Origin: Lasiosphaeris hirsuta
Lineage: Eukaryota; Ascomycota; Sordariomycetes; Sordariales; Lasiosphaeriaceae
Reading direction: 5' to 3'
Length of the DNA: 64,000 bases
Assembly (NCBI GenBank): GCA_030549175.1
Contig: JAUKUA010000001.1
Location: 2,418,001-2,482,000, forward strand
Under the pieces are notes generated by a model. It searched no databases. It was not told the DNA's origin and worked only from the letters and a program-made list of their open reading frames with translations. Position numbers and translations under genes: made by a program. Positions 45,707 to 56,559 of the stretch are shown piece by piece (the first letter of the stretch is position 1; the number at the start of each line of letters is the position of its first letter).

Positions 45707-48700
45707 TCACATCACCACCTTGACCTTCTCGACGTAGTCTTCCTGAGAAATAGCACCCCAGCCGCTTCGCGACAATTCTGCCGTTATCCAATCACGCGCC
45801 TTATCCGCCAGCATCTCCCACTCGTCCTCAATCCCTGCCAGCCTCGCCGTCAGGTATGCCAGTACCAACGCTGTGGCAAAAAGATCCGTCTTCGGAGCAA
45901 ATGCCGCACTCTCCCCCTCAAGAGCATTTGCCTTCTTCAACAAGGTCTTCTCATCCAATCCCAAGGCCTTCAACAGGCCCTTGGTCCATGTCCACGAGCC
46001 CGTGAAAGTTTGAAGTTTGACCAGTGCCTCGAGCACATCGCTTGGAGACATCGGGCCGGTCGAGACATCTCCCCCTTCCTTCTTCGTTCTTTTGTGGCTG
46101 GTGGAGACGGCCGGACCATCATCAAACAAAGCAAACCCTTGATCCTCATCCGACTCATCTTCCTCCTGCTCGACGGCACATCGAACCTCGCGATCCCGGT
46201 CATCACGTCTTCGGACTGCGCGCCCTCCCCATGTCACGTTAGAATGATTTTTCCGGACGCTGGGCTGGTTGCTCCCGGCCGCTTCGCTCGCTGTTGGGAA
46301 TGTGTCAGCGGAGATCGTGGGAATGGCTTCAGAATTAAATATACCCGCTTGTGCAATTGCCATTTGTAGGGCTTGTTGTTGCATTTGTTGACTCGCCAGC
46401 GGCATTGCCACGTGGCTCGCCTGTGCCATTTGCGCTTGTTGTTGCATTTGCTGCATCTGTTGCCTTGGTGGCACAGATTGCAGAAATTGCGTATGATGTA
46501 CTTGCTGGGATGCAGCAGCAGGCCTAGTAAGTCTCGCCAGCGATGTCGGCGGCGGCGGTGGAACTGCACCCAACAAGGTCTTCGCCTTTACTTGCCCGGC
46601 TCCAAAGGACAATATCTCTGGTTGGTAATTTGGAGGCGAAGGCGCCGAGCGGCGAGCGGCCTTCGACGCCAGCTGCTTCCGCGGTGCCACCGTACCCATT
46701 GTGGTCCGGGGCTTTGGCGCCGCGTAAAAAGCATGCGAGGATTCTTCGGAAAAGCCGGCATCACCTGGAGGCATGATTTGTCCATCCCGGAGTTCCTTGG
46801 CGTTCTCGGTGCTCTCATCAACAGCAACAAAACTGCACCATTTGCCGCCAACCTGGTATGTGACGCCAAGCCGAACGGCCTCGCGCTCCACCATATCGGA
46901 AAAGCGGCCCTGGAACCTATCTTTGAGCAGCTTCGCGTTGGCGTCTTTTCCGTCCCTGGCGTGGTAAATCCACCCGCGCCCCTCCTCGAGTTCGCCAACA
47001 GCCTTCCGGGCGGCTAGTTGATGAACCGTTTCGCCCTTTTCGGGGAGCACTACCACGGGGATCTCGAGTTCCAGAGGTCCGTGGGCAGAGGTTCCGCGGA
47101 GGATAACTGACTTGGGCGTCCTCTGCGTCGTCTCGGGTGACATGAGAAGATATACGCTTGTGCGGTTGAAGGGGAACAGGGACGGAATGACAAAAGGAGC
47201 CTGCAGGAGCTTAGGCTCAGGCACAGCTGGGACGTGGGCGTATTTGCCGCCGGCGGACTGATCGAGAGAAGAATCGACCATTTCGACATCAGGGTCGGCC
47301 GATGTGTCGAAAAGCGAGATGGGCTTCTTAGTAGTAGCCGTTGACTCGGTGGTCTGGGGCTCGGGGACATTGAGAGACAGAGAATCCAAGACTTTTTCCA
47401 CAATCTCAAAGTCGTCATCAAGATCGCTTGCAGAGTCTGCCCCGTACTTGATCTCAAGGTTGTAGTCCTTGATGTGAGGAGTAAACGAGGCCTTGAGCAT
47501 GCGCATAACCTTGCTGTTCATCTTTTCGTTGTTGCCGACCGTCTGCGAAAAGCCGTTGCCAGCGCGGGCAACCCCCTCGATGAGCGCGTGGCTCACGTCA
47601 CTGCCGATCCCGAGGGTAAACACGCGAATCGCGCCTTGGCTCTTGTTATTGTAGTTGTTGATCATTTTGATGAGCGATTCCTGGTCCCAGATCTCGCCAT
47701 CAGTGAGCAAAAAAACTTCCAGCTCCATGTCGGCCCAGCGCTTCTTGAAGATGTCTTCCATGGGACGGTAGATTTCAGTGCCGCCAAAGTTGGCAGCAAA
47801 GCTGTCGACGTATTCGGTGGCTTTTTCCAGGCTTGAGGCGCTGTAGGACTCGGAGCCCTTTGGGAATAGCAGCTCGTGGCTCGAACCGAAGGAGCAGATG
47901 TTGAACTTGACGCCCACAGGCAGCGACTTGAGGAAGACATGCAAGGCGGTCTTCATGTTGGGGATCTTGTGGCCGTCGTCCATTGACCCGGAGCGGTCGC
48001 ACAGGAAGACAATCTCGGGGCGTGACGAGGGAAGGTTGAACTTGGGCACAAGCGTGGCCATCAGGGCTCGATGGTTTGGAATGGTCGGGTGGGTCTCGAG
48101 GAGGGCGATGGGGTTTCCAGTGCCAGCGGCCACGACGTGCAGGACAAAGTCCTGGTCTAGCTCGATGGTGTTTAGGGAGAGCGTAGCTGAGGCCTTCTCG
48201 AGCGACATTTCGGCGCCACTAGCTGCCCCAGCTGACGTATTGCCAACCATGACAGCGATTGGGTGCGATGGTGACTGGACGCTCTTGATGTTGGAGCCAC
48301 GCGGCATCTCAACGTCAACCACAATGGCGATTCCCTCCTTTGAGCCAGAGACGTTGGTCTTGAGCAGCTCGCCGGGGTAGCTACCGTAGCGCGGAGCTAT
48401 GCTGGTGGGGATGGTGAAGCGAGTTCCATCAGTCTCGGCATCGTGCTTGAGCTCGCCGAGGTAAGTGATGTCGACCTTGATCTCTGCGCCTGCAGGCACA
48501 TTGCCAACGGTGGTGGTGAAAACATCTCTCGCGGCAGGCAGCTGCTCGAGGAGCCCGGCAGTTTCACCGCGTGCAACGGCGGCCTTGTAGGTCTGGCGGG
48601 CTTGCTCGCGCTCCTGGACGACTCCGCGGATGACGCGGTCGCCGTTGATGGTGCAGACAAAGCCAACGACAGAAACGCCGTCATAAAGGGGAAATGTGTA

Positions 48701-48922
48701 CCGCAACTCGGGAATGTCCTTGTCATCTGAAGGGTTGGTAAATGTCTGTGTGAGGGTCGTCCGGCTGGTGGACGAGATGATCTGGGCATGAACCGAGAGT
48801 GAGAGTTGAGGCAAGTACTTCCTCTGTGGCATTCGGTCCCACGAAGAGGGGTTGGCGATGAGGTAGTAGAGGCCACAGATATGTTGAACGTGCGCCATGT
48901 TCCTGCGACGCGGTCTTGCCAT
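45707..48922 (-). CDS. VIT and von Willebrand factor A domain protein
   Basis: Single exon, 1071 aa (or 1063 from the Met at 48898, which starts right before the conserved HICGLYYL). The VIT domain (~10-150) has the typical TLTQTFTNPSDDKDIPELRYTFPL opening. The vWA domain (~303-480) has a complete MIDAS motif DRSGSM (~309-314), a Thr at the second site (GGTEIY) and LLTDGEIW. A low-complexity Gln/Met-rich stretch lies ~815-865, a Lys/Arg-rich acidic part after it, and a helical C-terminal domain, TGSWTWTKGLLKALGLD, closes the protein. This architecture is common in filamentous fungi and parallels inter-alpha-trypsin inhibitor heavy chains, but there is no signal peptide, so it is probably intracellular. 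Confidence 0.9.
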   Translation of the reverse strand: MARPRRRNMAHVQHICGLYYLIANPSSWDRMPQRKYLPQLSLSVHAQIISSTSRTTLTQTFTNPSDDKDIPELRYTFPLYDGVSVVGFVCTINGDRVIRGVVQEREQARQTYKAAVARGETAGLLEQLPAARDVFTTTVGNVPAGAEIKVDITYLGELKHDAETDGTRFTIPTSIAPRYGSYPGELLKTNVSGSKEGIAIVVDVEMPRGSNIKSVQSPSHPIAVMVGNTSAGAASGAEMSLEKASATLSLNTIELDQDFVLHVVAAGTGNPIALLETHPTIPNHRALMATLVPKFNLPSSRPEIVFLCDRSGSMDDGHKIPNMKTALHVFLKSLPVGVKFNICSFGSSHELLFPKGSESYSASSLEKATEYVDSFAANFGGTEIYRPMEDIFKKRWADMELEVFLLTDGEIWDQESLIKMINNYNNKSQGAIRVFTLGIGSDVSHALIEGVARAGNGFSQTVGNNEKMNSKVMRMLKASFTPHIKDYNLEIKYGADSASDLDDDFEIVEKVLDSLSLNVPEPQTTESTATTKKPISLFDTSADPDVEMVDSSLDQSAGGKYAHVPAVPEPKLLQAPFVIPSLFPFNRTSVYLLMSPETTQRTPKSVILRGTSAHGPLELEIPVVVLPEKGETVHQLAARKAVGELEEGRGWIYHARDGKDANAKLLKDRFQGRFSDMVEREAVRLGVTYQVGGKWCSFVAVDESTENAKELRDGQIMPPGDAGFSEESSHAFYAAPKPRTTMGTVAPRKQLASKAARRSAPSPPNYQPEILSFGAGQVKAKTLLGAVPPPPPTSLARLTRPAAASQQVHHTQFLQSVPPRQQMQQMQQQAQMAQASHVAMPLASQQMQQQALQMAIAQAGIFNSEAIPTISADTFPTASEAAGSNQPSVRKNHSNVTWGGRAVRRRDDRDREVRCAVEQEEDESDEDQGFALFDDGPAVSTSHKRTKKEGGDVSTGPMSPSDVLEALVKLQTFTGSWTWTKGLLKALGLDEKTLLKKANALEGESAAFAPKTDLFATALVLAYLTARLAGIEDEWEMLADKARDWITAELSRSGWGAISQEDYVEKVKVVM

Positions 48923-51194
48923 TAACTGCTGGATCTGACAATGTCGAATCTGGGGTCTAAGGCCTGAGCTCGGGGTTGCGGGTTGCGTTGGTGCTGAACA
49001 CTTGTCACTGGCTGAACTGGATGGTTGGAGAGGTGGGTGGTCAAGGGGGGCAGGTTGCTGATCAAGCTGATAAAGTCGTTCTGTGGAATGAGGCAGGAAT
49101 GTACAAAGCTTTTTATGAGCCTAGAGAGTGACTGCCTCCACTATTATAGTCGGATGGCATGACATCCCCTTGCTTTCCTAACCCCAATCAGGCGTCCATT
49201 TGAGTTGTAGGCGGCTGCCTCATGTCGCCTGTCCGCCAGCTGCCAGGCTTGTAATGCACTTGCCAGGAGCACGGACTCTCCAACACTGTGTTGCACAGTT
49301 GGGCAAAACGTACGTTCGAGGTGGAATAACAAGCCACCAAATTGCAGGGAGGGCTGTGCACGCCAGCAGAAAGCCCCTTTTGATTTGTCGCTGGGCCGGT
49401 TCTTAGGAGAAAGTGAATGGCTTCCTCTTCTCTGCTCCAAACATGCCTTCCCTATCGTATCAACCTGCAGAAGATAGTGCTACAGGCTATGGTGTTACCT
49501 ATAACGTGACTCAGGAGCGACTTGCTGCCTGCCGGATAGATTTGCTTGTCCATGGCTCCTGAAAGGACTCATGTGCTAACACTGGTTTATTTGTTAGCGC
49601 GCGACATTCTCAACAAGAGATACTGACGCCACGAGAGGGCACTTCCAGCATAAAAAATGAAACTTCTTGTGTTCCTGAGAGAATATTAGTACTCTAAGCA
49701 AATCCTTTACCCCAAATCCTTACCGTATCTGAGAAACAGTGTTAGTAATTTAATATAATAATGAGAGGCCACCGCCGGGTGTCGATCGTCACAGCAGAGG
49801 CTCCAAAGTCGTGCACTAACAAACAAACTGGGTGGTATTGTAAATCTCCATGTCTCAATGATCGTGCCACTTGTGGACTTGTACCCGCCGCATTTAGTGA
49901 CTCAGGCCAATGATGATGAGAACAAGGTGGACCGTGACTTTCTATGTTCGATGATTCCCACCCCCACCTACATTGTTTGGCACAAGCAGCCTTGTAGTAA
50001 CCGCGACCCCGATCATCTATGGATCGTCTTCCATGTGAAGATATGTTGGGGATTTCAAACTCGCCTGAGATAAATACCGTGACCTTGGGTAAGTTAGGTA
50101 AGGTTAGGACATGAGAGCACTTATATCCCCACAGCTACTGCTAGTCGTATTGCCTCATGACTATAGATTCTGTGTAAACTTTGACTTTTATTGTGTAATC
50201 CGGTCCTCTGGTGCAAGGTAAAATAGTCGATGTAGACACTGCCTCACACCAGCAAAGTAACATAAGCTGAGATCTCAAAGTTAACAACAACTGATTTGAA
50301 ATGACCTATAAATGGCAGCCTCTTTCCCACACCATGTCGCGGATTCGAAACCAGACCACATTTCCGCCATATTTTCTTGCCTTTAGTAAGAAAGGGCACA
50401 TATCTTCCCGGCACAGAATAGTAACCTGTAAACCACCAGCAGCATGCCTCATCAGCCATATCCTGACTATGCCATGCCCTGGCACGAAAATGCCGGTTTT
50501 AGCTTCCCGCTTGCGTACCACCATCACTGGGTTCAGTTGTCCACCACAATATGAGCGCATTGCAGCAAATAGAATGCTAATCACTAGGGACCGCAGCAAG
50601 AGCGGCATTATCGCTTGTCTCGAGTGTGCGGCGAGGGAGGCTGTAGCAGGCATCATCATAGAGCAAGACGGTCGTGGAAAACCCCAATCTTTGGGACGTC
50701 AATCTTTCCAATGTGACAATAGAATGGAATGACGAGAACCACGTCACAGAGCCTACCAACCTGGTGGATGCCAGCGTCACAGCAGACGATGAGTTTGACG
50801 AACTGTTGCACTTGATACGCTTGCGAGGATATTGCGACCATATCTTTTCCAGCTTCAGCACCGCACGGAGGCGACCTCCACGACCCCTTACTCCAATGTC
50901 ACTATACAGTGATTCAAGAAGCTCGAATGAAGTGCCCAGGTATGACGATAATAGCTGAGAACCTAACGAGGGCATCATTAGATCCATTTCACTGGAACTT
51001 GACGACCCTATTTTGTGTCCTAGGAGAATTAGACTCTGGCACACAGGGTATCAGATTAGTCATGCTGCGCTGTTCGGCGGCGTCTTCATAGGTTCATGAA
51101 TTCATCCTGATTCAGCAGAGAAATAAACTCATCAACGGTTGCAAGCACCTAAACATGCTGAACTGAAAAGATCACGTGTATCATACACGGCGCT
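48923..51194. other. Largest intergenic interval, 2.27 kb, no supported gene
   Basis: Between the VIT/vWA gene's start and the 3' end of the PAP2 gene. Frames up to 155 codons exist (50306..51044 region, both strands) without domains or splice structure. The sequence is AT-richer than the genes. I searched for A- and B-box tRNA signals and found none; a B-box-like stretch near 50343 does not fold as a tRNA arm. Confidence 0.5.
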
Positions 51195-52614
51195 TCAAGG
51201 CTTGTGAATTCTCACCACACTTAAGAAATAGTCTTCAAGAGGCAGCAGGTTGAGCAGCCCGTCATTGAGCCTCCAAGCTAAAGCGCAAGCGATGGCACCA
51301 GCCACGGCGTCGAGGATGAAGTGGTTCGCAGTGGCAACAATAGCGGCAAGGATGACAGTCGGGTAGATCATACCCAAACCTATAACCGCCAGACGCCTCC
51401 ATCCCATCCAGCCACGCTTCCTCAGGGGAATTCTTGCAATGGTAAGCCCGATGAGGAATGAGTACCCAAAATGAAGGGACGGCATGGCAGCTATTAGTAG
51501 GCAAAGAGTAAGCAAGGCAACAAAACATGAGACACTAGTAGTACTCGATAGGCACGTGAGCTTACCATATTGGTTGCAGAACTTATTCGTCGTCCACACA
51601 CTGCTGTCTCCGTCTACTCCATGGACGGTATCGACAAAGCCGTAGCTCTTGGCCCGGTCGGCAAAGTCTCCGTCATACCCTTCGGCACTCAACAGGCGAG
51701 GGGGCATGCACGGCCAAAAGGTAAAGACGATGAAGGCAAGCATGTTGCACATGGCCATGGTACGTCTGCGCTTCTCAAAGAGATCAGGACCAAAGGGGGC
51801 CACCAGGGCGCGCCAGCTCTTCGGGGGCGATATCGACTCTTCACATAGCTTCCTGCGCGGCCGGGCCGTGGTGCAATAGTAGAGAACAATGAGGAAGAGA
51901 ATTGTGCCCGGGATGTGGATGAAAGAGTAGACGCGGTTGGTCCAGCGCATGAGCAGAGGGTAAGTGAGGAACCATCTCTGCACATCTAACTCGACGAAGA
52001 TGCCGAGACGCTTCTCGAGATCGACAACCTGGAGTGCATGCTCGCGCGCCGTGTCGACAGTGGAGACCTGGAGGGTGACGGCGGTGAAGGCACGTCCGAG
52101 TTGATAGACCTGCGAGCACTACTATAAGCCGAGGGTGTACAGGGGTGGTAATGAGAAGCCAGATTCGACATACCCAATAGATGAGGGCCCAATACCAAAC
52201 CTCAACCAGAAAGGGGTACCGCCGGAGGACCCAGCTGAGGAAGTAGTCCTTGTACGGCTCGGTGTTGGGGGTGGTGACGGTATGCTCCTGGCCGAAGAAG
52301 CGCAGGGGACGTTGGCGCCAGGGCGAGCGGGGGCCGAGCTTTGGGTCGTCCTCCGAGTTACAGCCTTGCCATATGGTCGAGGTCGAGCTGCTCCGGGACT
52401 CGCCAGCCCACGGTTTCGGCTCCCGTTCGTCGTCACCGGCCGGGAGAGAGAGGTCCCCACTCAAGGCATACTCGATGTCTTGCCACGGATGGGGCCGGAC
52501 TGAAGTTGACGAAGTTGAGCGAGAGGTGATGTAGGACCTATCACGGTTGACCAGCATCCCGCCCACCAGCAGCGACACAATCACAAGTGGCTCTGCTACT
52601 GCACCGATCGTCAT
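51195..52614 (-). CDS. PAP2-type membrane protein, AUR1/IPT1-like
   Basis: Exons 52174..52614, 51566..52109 and 51195..51490, 426 aa; introns of 64 and 75 bp with phase-compatible joins. It is a polytopic membrane protein with a hydrophobic N-terminus, a long cytosolic loop (~35-130, Ser/Glu/Pro-rich) and about five TM segments after it. The phosphatase-like motifs are present: AMPSLHFGYS with catalytic His 335, and HFILDAVAG with His 385 and Asp 389. This matches the PAP2_3 family that includes inositol-phosphoceramide synthase AUR1 and IPT1. A role in sphingolipid or phospholipid head-group transfer is inferred, not shown. The first ATG (52614) follows a frame without earlier ATG. Confidence 0.82.
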
Positions 52615-54450
52615 GTTTGGACCAATAAAAAAGACTGATAAGCGGTATCGGGAAACCAAGCGGTATGGCCGGGCTGGTATGCTCAATGAATGACGACTGA
52701 AGAGGAGATTAGGGTTGCAGATGGGTCGAACATGGCCGGACCAAAGTTTGGCGATGGCGAGAGGGGCAGGAAGAGTTTTATCCCCATCTTTGCTTGTTCA
52801 AGGTTTTGGACGGACCAGTGCCCGTTTAGTAGGGCACCCCTTCCAAGGCAGGCCCATCGCCAACTCCATTGCGGCCAGGGAGTGACCTTGTCGCGGCCGC
52901 GGGCGTTGTCATGAGTGTGGGACCACAGGTTGACGTCTGAAGGAGCCGGCATTGGGCGCCATGATTGAGAGCCCGGCAGCAAGATTCTTGGATTTGGCGT
53001 TGGAGATGTTGTCAAGTCAATATTCATTGGCTGAAAGAATCTCGGCGCTCGACTTGCTGTGTGGATTATCTCGGATAGTTCGGCCTTGATTTGCTTTGAG
53101 AGGGGGGGGGGGGGTGGGCTTGCAGAGGTAGCTGCGCACATCGCGTCTACGGGTCCGAATAGGGGGACAATTGGTGTAAAGAAGCCCCATTCTCAGCAAA
53201 TCCTTATCTGAAAGTCGGAGTGTGATCCTTTTTTTTTTTTTTTTTTTTTTTTGTGTATGGCCAACTGGGTGTTCGTGGTCCCGAACCCGCTCCCCCTTTG
53301 TTGTCTGCGACAAGTTGCAAATTTGACACTCACGGAACTCCCGGATGCGCTAGGGACCTCGGACACTTTCAGACGGCGTGGAGAAGATGCTCGGGGCTTG
53401 CGGAGACGCCAAGGGCCGCGCAACGGTAGGCTCTAGGGAGGCAGATATTTGTTGATCGGTGGAGGCGACGTCCGACGACAATGCGGTAAGGAGTGCGGAG
53501 TGCGGAGTGCGAATGCAATACGAGATGGAATATAAACTGCAAGATCAAATGCAAACTGGTGGGAGCACGGGGAATCCGTGCCTTCACTTTCGATGTGCGT
53601 TCAAACCCGGACAAATGGGAAAGAATACCAAGTGTCGCACTTGATTCCGAGGTTTTGCACTGATGACGCCTGTCTCGTGCCCTCCTGCCTCGCTCGTGGC
53701 GCTAGCGCCGTACTAAGACCCTGGGCGGCCTTGGCAACTGATAACCTCGAGAACACCAAGCCTCCATGGCATGAAACCAATTGGGCCCCCCAACTTGAAA
53801 ATCGAGAGCTCCACTACAAAACTCGCCCGATCCAGCTTGTCTTCAGCTCGGAGGCAGCGAGCGACGAAAACCCTGACCAAATGCAATTCCGGGTTCGCAA
53901 AGCGCTCTGCAGAATGCCCCACAATCGAAACGACTCCACGTTTGCGATGTGGTCAAGATTTGGGCTCACACCACGCGACCCTTGAAGAAAAGGACCATGG
54001 CGTCATTCATTCAGCGCCAAATCCGCGTCGCGTGGGGAATTGCCGACTCGACTCATGGTTCGGTACGGAATGCGGAACATTTGTACTAGTGTATGTATTC
54101 CAATTCCAAGCATGGTATCTCGAGACTACAAGGCGACGACAACACCGGCAAAGGAATATTCCACCTTGGCTGCAACACCTTCGGATTGCGCAGCAGATTG
54201 GGGCCAGATTGGGGGCAGATTGGGGGATTATTTCCCCTTGCTTACAGCTTAGACTTGTGTATTACTAAACAGAATTGGAAACTCCAGGCGAACGAAATGC
54301 TTTTGCTTCATCTTGAGGTTGCACAGATGCAATGGGATTATTCAGCGGCATCCGAGTATAAACCAAGCCAGCAGCGCTATTATTGACTGATAAGACGATA
54401 AAAGTACCAGTTTCCAAGATTCCACCACCGTGACATAAAACACGGCCAAA
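52615..54450. other. Divergent intergenic, 1.84 kb, low-complexity rich
   Basis: Shared upstream region of the PAP2 gene and the MDR reductase. It holds a G13 run (53102-53114), a T24 run (53229-53252), tandem GAGTGCG units (53494-53514) and a near-tandem AGATTGGGG motif at about 54195-54230. TATAAA at 54357-54362 lies about 90 bases before the MDR start. No gene seen. Confidence 0.6.
53229..53252. repeat. T24 homopolymer
   Basis: Twenty-four thymines; the G13 run at 53102-53114 is 115 bases upstream. Both lie upstream of the PAP2 gene. Confidence 0.95.
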
Positions 54451-55617
54451 ATGCGTGCCCTGATCCTCAACTCAGAGCTCCAAACAGCGACGGTCCAGAG
54501 AGTGTCCGCCCCCCGGCCCGGGCCGGGCGAAGTCCTCATCCGCGTGCATTCCATCGCCCTCAACCCCGTCGACGCCCTCTACGTGGCCCACCCACTCGGC
54601 GCGACCGGCCGCATCGTCGGCAGCGACTTTTCCGGCACCGTTGTCGAAGTCGCCCACGATCCCGCCTCGCCAACCGACCTCGCTCCCAGCCAGCGCGTCG
54701 CCGGCTTCCTCCAGGGTGCATGCAGCATTAACCCTCGCCCGGGTGCGTTCGCCGAATACCTCGTCTGCCCGACCGACCTAGTCTGGCGCGTGCCCGACGC
54801 TGTGAGCTTTTCTGAGGCTGCGGCGGTCAGTCTGTGCGCACTAACGGCCGCGCAAGCCGTGTTCTACCGGCTGGGGCTGTCGGCGCCGTTCTCGTGGGAC
54901 ACGAGTAGCGGCGACCAGCGCGAGGAAGTTGCGCATGGAGATGCAGCGGCTGCCGGGCTGGTGCGGTTCTTTATCTACGGCGCGTCGACCTCAGTCGGTT
55001 TGTACGCCGCGCAGCTGGTCCGGCGGGCGGCCGAGGCGAGCGGGCGTGAGGTGCAGCTCATCGGGGCTGCGAGTAAGGCGCGCTTTAACATGCTGCGGGC
55101 GGCGCCGTATGCATACGATGCGCTGGTTGACTACCGCGATCCTGACTGGCCGAGCCAGGTCCGCGAGATGGCTGGGGGGGAGGGTGTTGATTTTGGCTAC
55201 GACTGCATCTCGGAGGGGTCGACCGTTGAGAAGGTGACGGGGACGCTCCGCGAGGGAGGGAAGGTGGCCGTTGTCAGGTCGAGGGAAGGTCGCGCTTGGG
55301 CAGCTGAGAATCTGGCAACGGAACCGATCTACGGAGCGGTATGGGAGGGCCTGGGTGCTGATGTGCAGTATTATGGAAATATGCTGGTTCGGGCTTCCAG
55401 GGAGGCAAGGACCTTCGCCGTTGCCTTTTATCGCTGGTTATCTGATGGGGGCCAGCTTGAAGCGAATCCCGTTCGGCGGATGCCCGGCGGCCTGGATCAA
55501 GTTGTGTCAGATGGCTTTGCACTTCTTGGTTCGGGCTTGGTGGGTAACCGAGATGGAAACCGGTCTGAAGAGTGGATGAGACCAATAAGCGCGGAGAAGC
55601 TGGTGTATGATATCTAG
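54451..55617 (+). CDS. MDR-superfamily reductase, trans-enoyl-reductase-like
   Basis: Single exon, 388 aa. The N-terminal GroES-like domain has the LNPVDALY and GSDFSGTVVEV words typical of this subfamily, and there are no structural-zinc cysteines. The Rossmann part has YGASTSVGLYAAQLVRR (nucleotide-binding loop, ~173-189), DALVDYRDPDW and GVDFGYDCISEG, then GTLREGGKVAVV. This layout is that of fungal zinc-independent enoyl reductases (ToxD/LovC type), of which some assist polyketide synthases. No synthase is in the window, so an orphan reductase is as likely. The gene has a TATAAA about 90 bases upstream. Confidence 0.85.
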   Translation: MRALILNSELQTATVQRVSAPRPGPGEVLIRVHSIALNPVDALYVAHPLGATGRIVGSDFSGTVVEVAHDPASPTDLAPSQRVAGFLQGACSINPRPGAFAEYLVCPTDLVWRVPDAVSFSEAAAVSLCALTAAQAVFYRLGLSAPFSWDTSSGDQREEVAHGDAAAAGLVRFFIYGASTSVGLYAAQLVRRAAEASGREVQLIGAASKARFNMLRAAPYAYDALVDYRDPDWPSQVREMAGGEGVDFGYDCISEGSTVEKVTGTLREGGKVAVVRSREGRAWAAENLATEPIYGAVWEGLGADVQYYGNMLVRASREARTFAVAFYRWLSDGGQLEANPVRRMPGGLDQVVSDGFALLGSGLVGNRDGNRSEEWMRPISAEKLVYDI

Positions 55618-55734
55618 GTAGGTGCCTAGTTACGGTAACTCTAACGATGATAACATTGATGATTCTGTGAATACTCGTATCTTACATGTTGACCTTTTAA
55701 CCTCTGACCCCAATCAACGAGAAGACGCCTCCCA

Positions 55735-55765
55735 CCCCCCCCCCCCCCCCCCCCCCAAAAAAAAA
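55735..55765. repeat. C22-A9 homopolymer pair
   Basis: Twenty-two cytosines followed by nine adenines, between the MDR gene and the stop codon of the GATA-finger gene (stop 55767..55769). Confidence 0.95.
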
Positions 55766-55766
55766 T

Positions 55767-56559
55767 TCAATCTACGGCGTTCTGGACTCGATAGTTGAGA
55801 AAACCCCGGGTTTTCTGATCCTCGCTCCGCTTGTTGAACAGTAGCCCGCAGACATTGCAGAGAGTCAGCGGCCCGTTTGGACCATGTCGCCACCGAGGAC
55901 TATCAACAACACCGCACTCGACGCACCTCTGCCTCCCGATGGCCCTCTAAGAGAAAAGTGTCAAAAATGCTCTGGAAACTCGGAGTGAGACGGCTGCTTG
56001 CTTACGCTCTTTCGCCTCGGTCGTCTCTTGGCCTGAGACAAACGACGTCGCTGATCTCGTCCCTCCAGTCGAGCCGAATCGTGCTGAGTGGCCAACCGCT
56101 GATTGAGGTTATTGATCTCGCTGACGGCATGCAAGATACCCCAAGAAAGTTGGGTCATCGACAGCATGTCGATTTCCTTTGGTATCGAGGGACGCTGGGA
56201 CGTTCCGTCTTGAGACGCCTGGCTTTGGTGCTCCTTGAACATGGTGGCGAATCGCAGGAGCTCTCGTGCGCTGTGATGTATCTGCACCGGGCGGCTTGTT
56301 AGATGGCTGCCCCAACGACAACATTCGAATGGTGCTGTACCTTCCAAAACCCCTTCTCAATACCAAAGGCACCGTCACCCTGCGATGCATCACCAAGGAC
56401 CGTCGACCCCTCCCCAGAGCTCTGCATCTCTTCAGATGACGCGCTGGTGGGATACTCGGGTGTTGGCATGCGGGTGGCGTTGTTAGTGTTCACAGTCGAA
56501 TCAAACTGCTGCCTGCGGCGCGCATCACCGAGCGAGGGCTTTGCTGGAAACGGGGCCAT
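55767..56559 (-). CDS. Small GATA-type zinc finger protein
   Basis: Exons 56341..56559, 56006..56281 and 55767..55946, 224 aa, with two 59-bp introns in phase 0 (GTACAG and GTAAGC donors, CTAAC branch in the first). The last exon encodes a complete GATA finger, CX2C-X18-CX2C with Cys at 173, 176, 195 and 198, containing SPRWRHGPNGP and TLCNVCGLLFNKR. The X18 loop is the class seen in fungal light-regulator fingers such as White Collar. The first exon is Ser/Glu-rich and the middle is a likely helix (ARELLRFATMF). No long ORF shows the finger, since it is only 60 codons. The protein ends shortly after the finger, 27 residues past the last Cys. Confidence 0.85.

Noticed and set aside
50340..50360. 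B-box-like sequence of a tRNA
   Set aside because: The T-arm does not pair and no acceptor or anticodon arm can be drawn around it.
53494..53514. Short tandem repeat as a CRISPR-like array
   Set aside because: Three 7-base units directly abutting, without spacers, in a eukaryotic genome; plain microsatellite.
43722..55617. Secondary-metabolite cluster built on the TRI14-like and enoyl-reductase-like genes
   Set aside because: No polyketide, non-ribosomal peptide or terpene synthase lies in the window, and the genes between them (VIT/vWA, PAP2) are not cluster-type.
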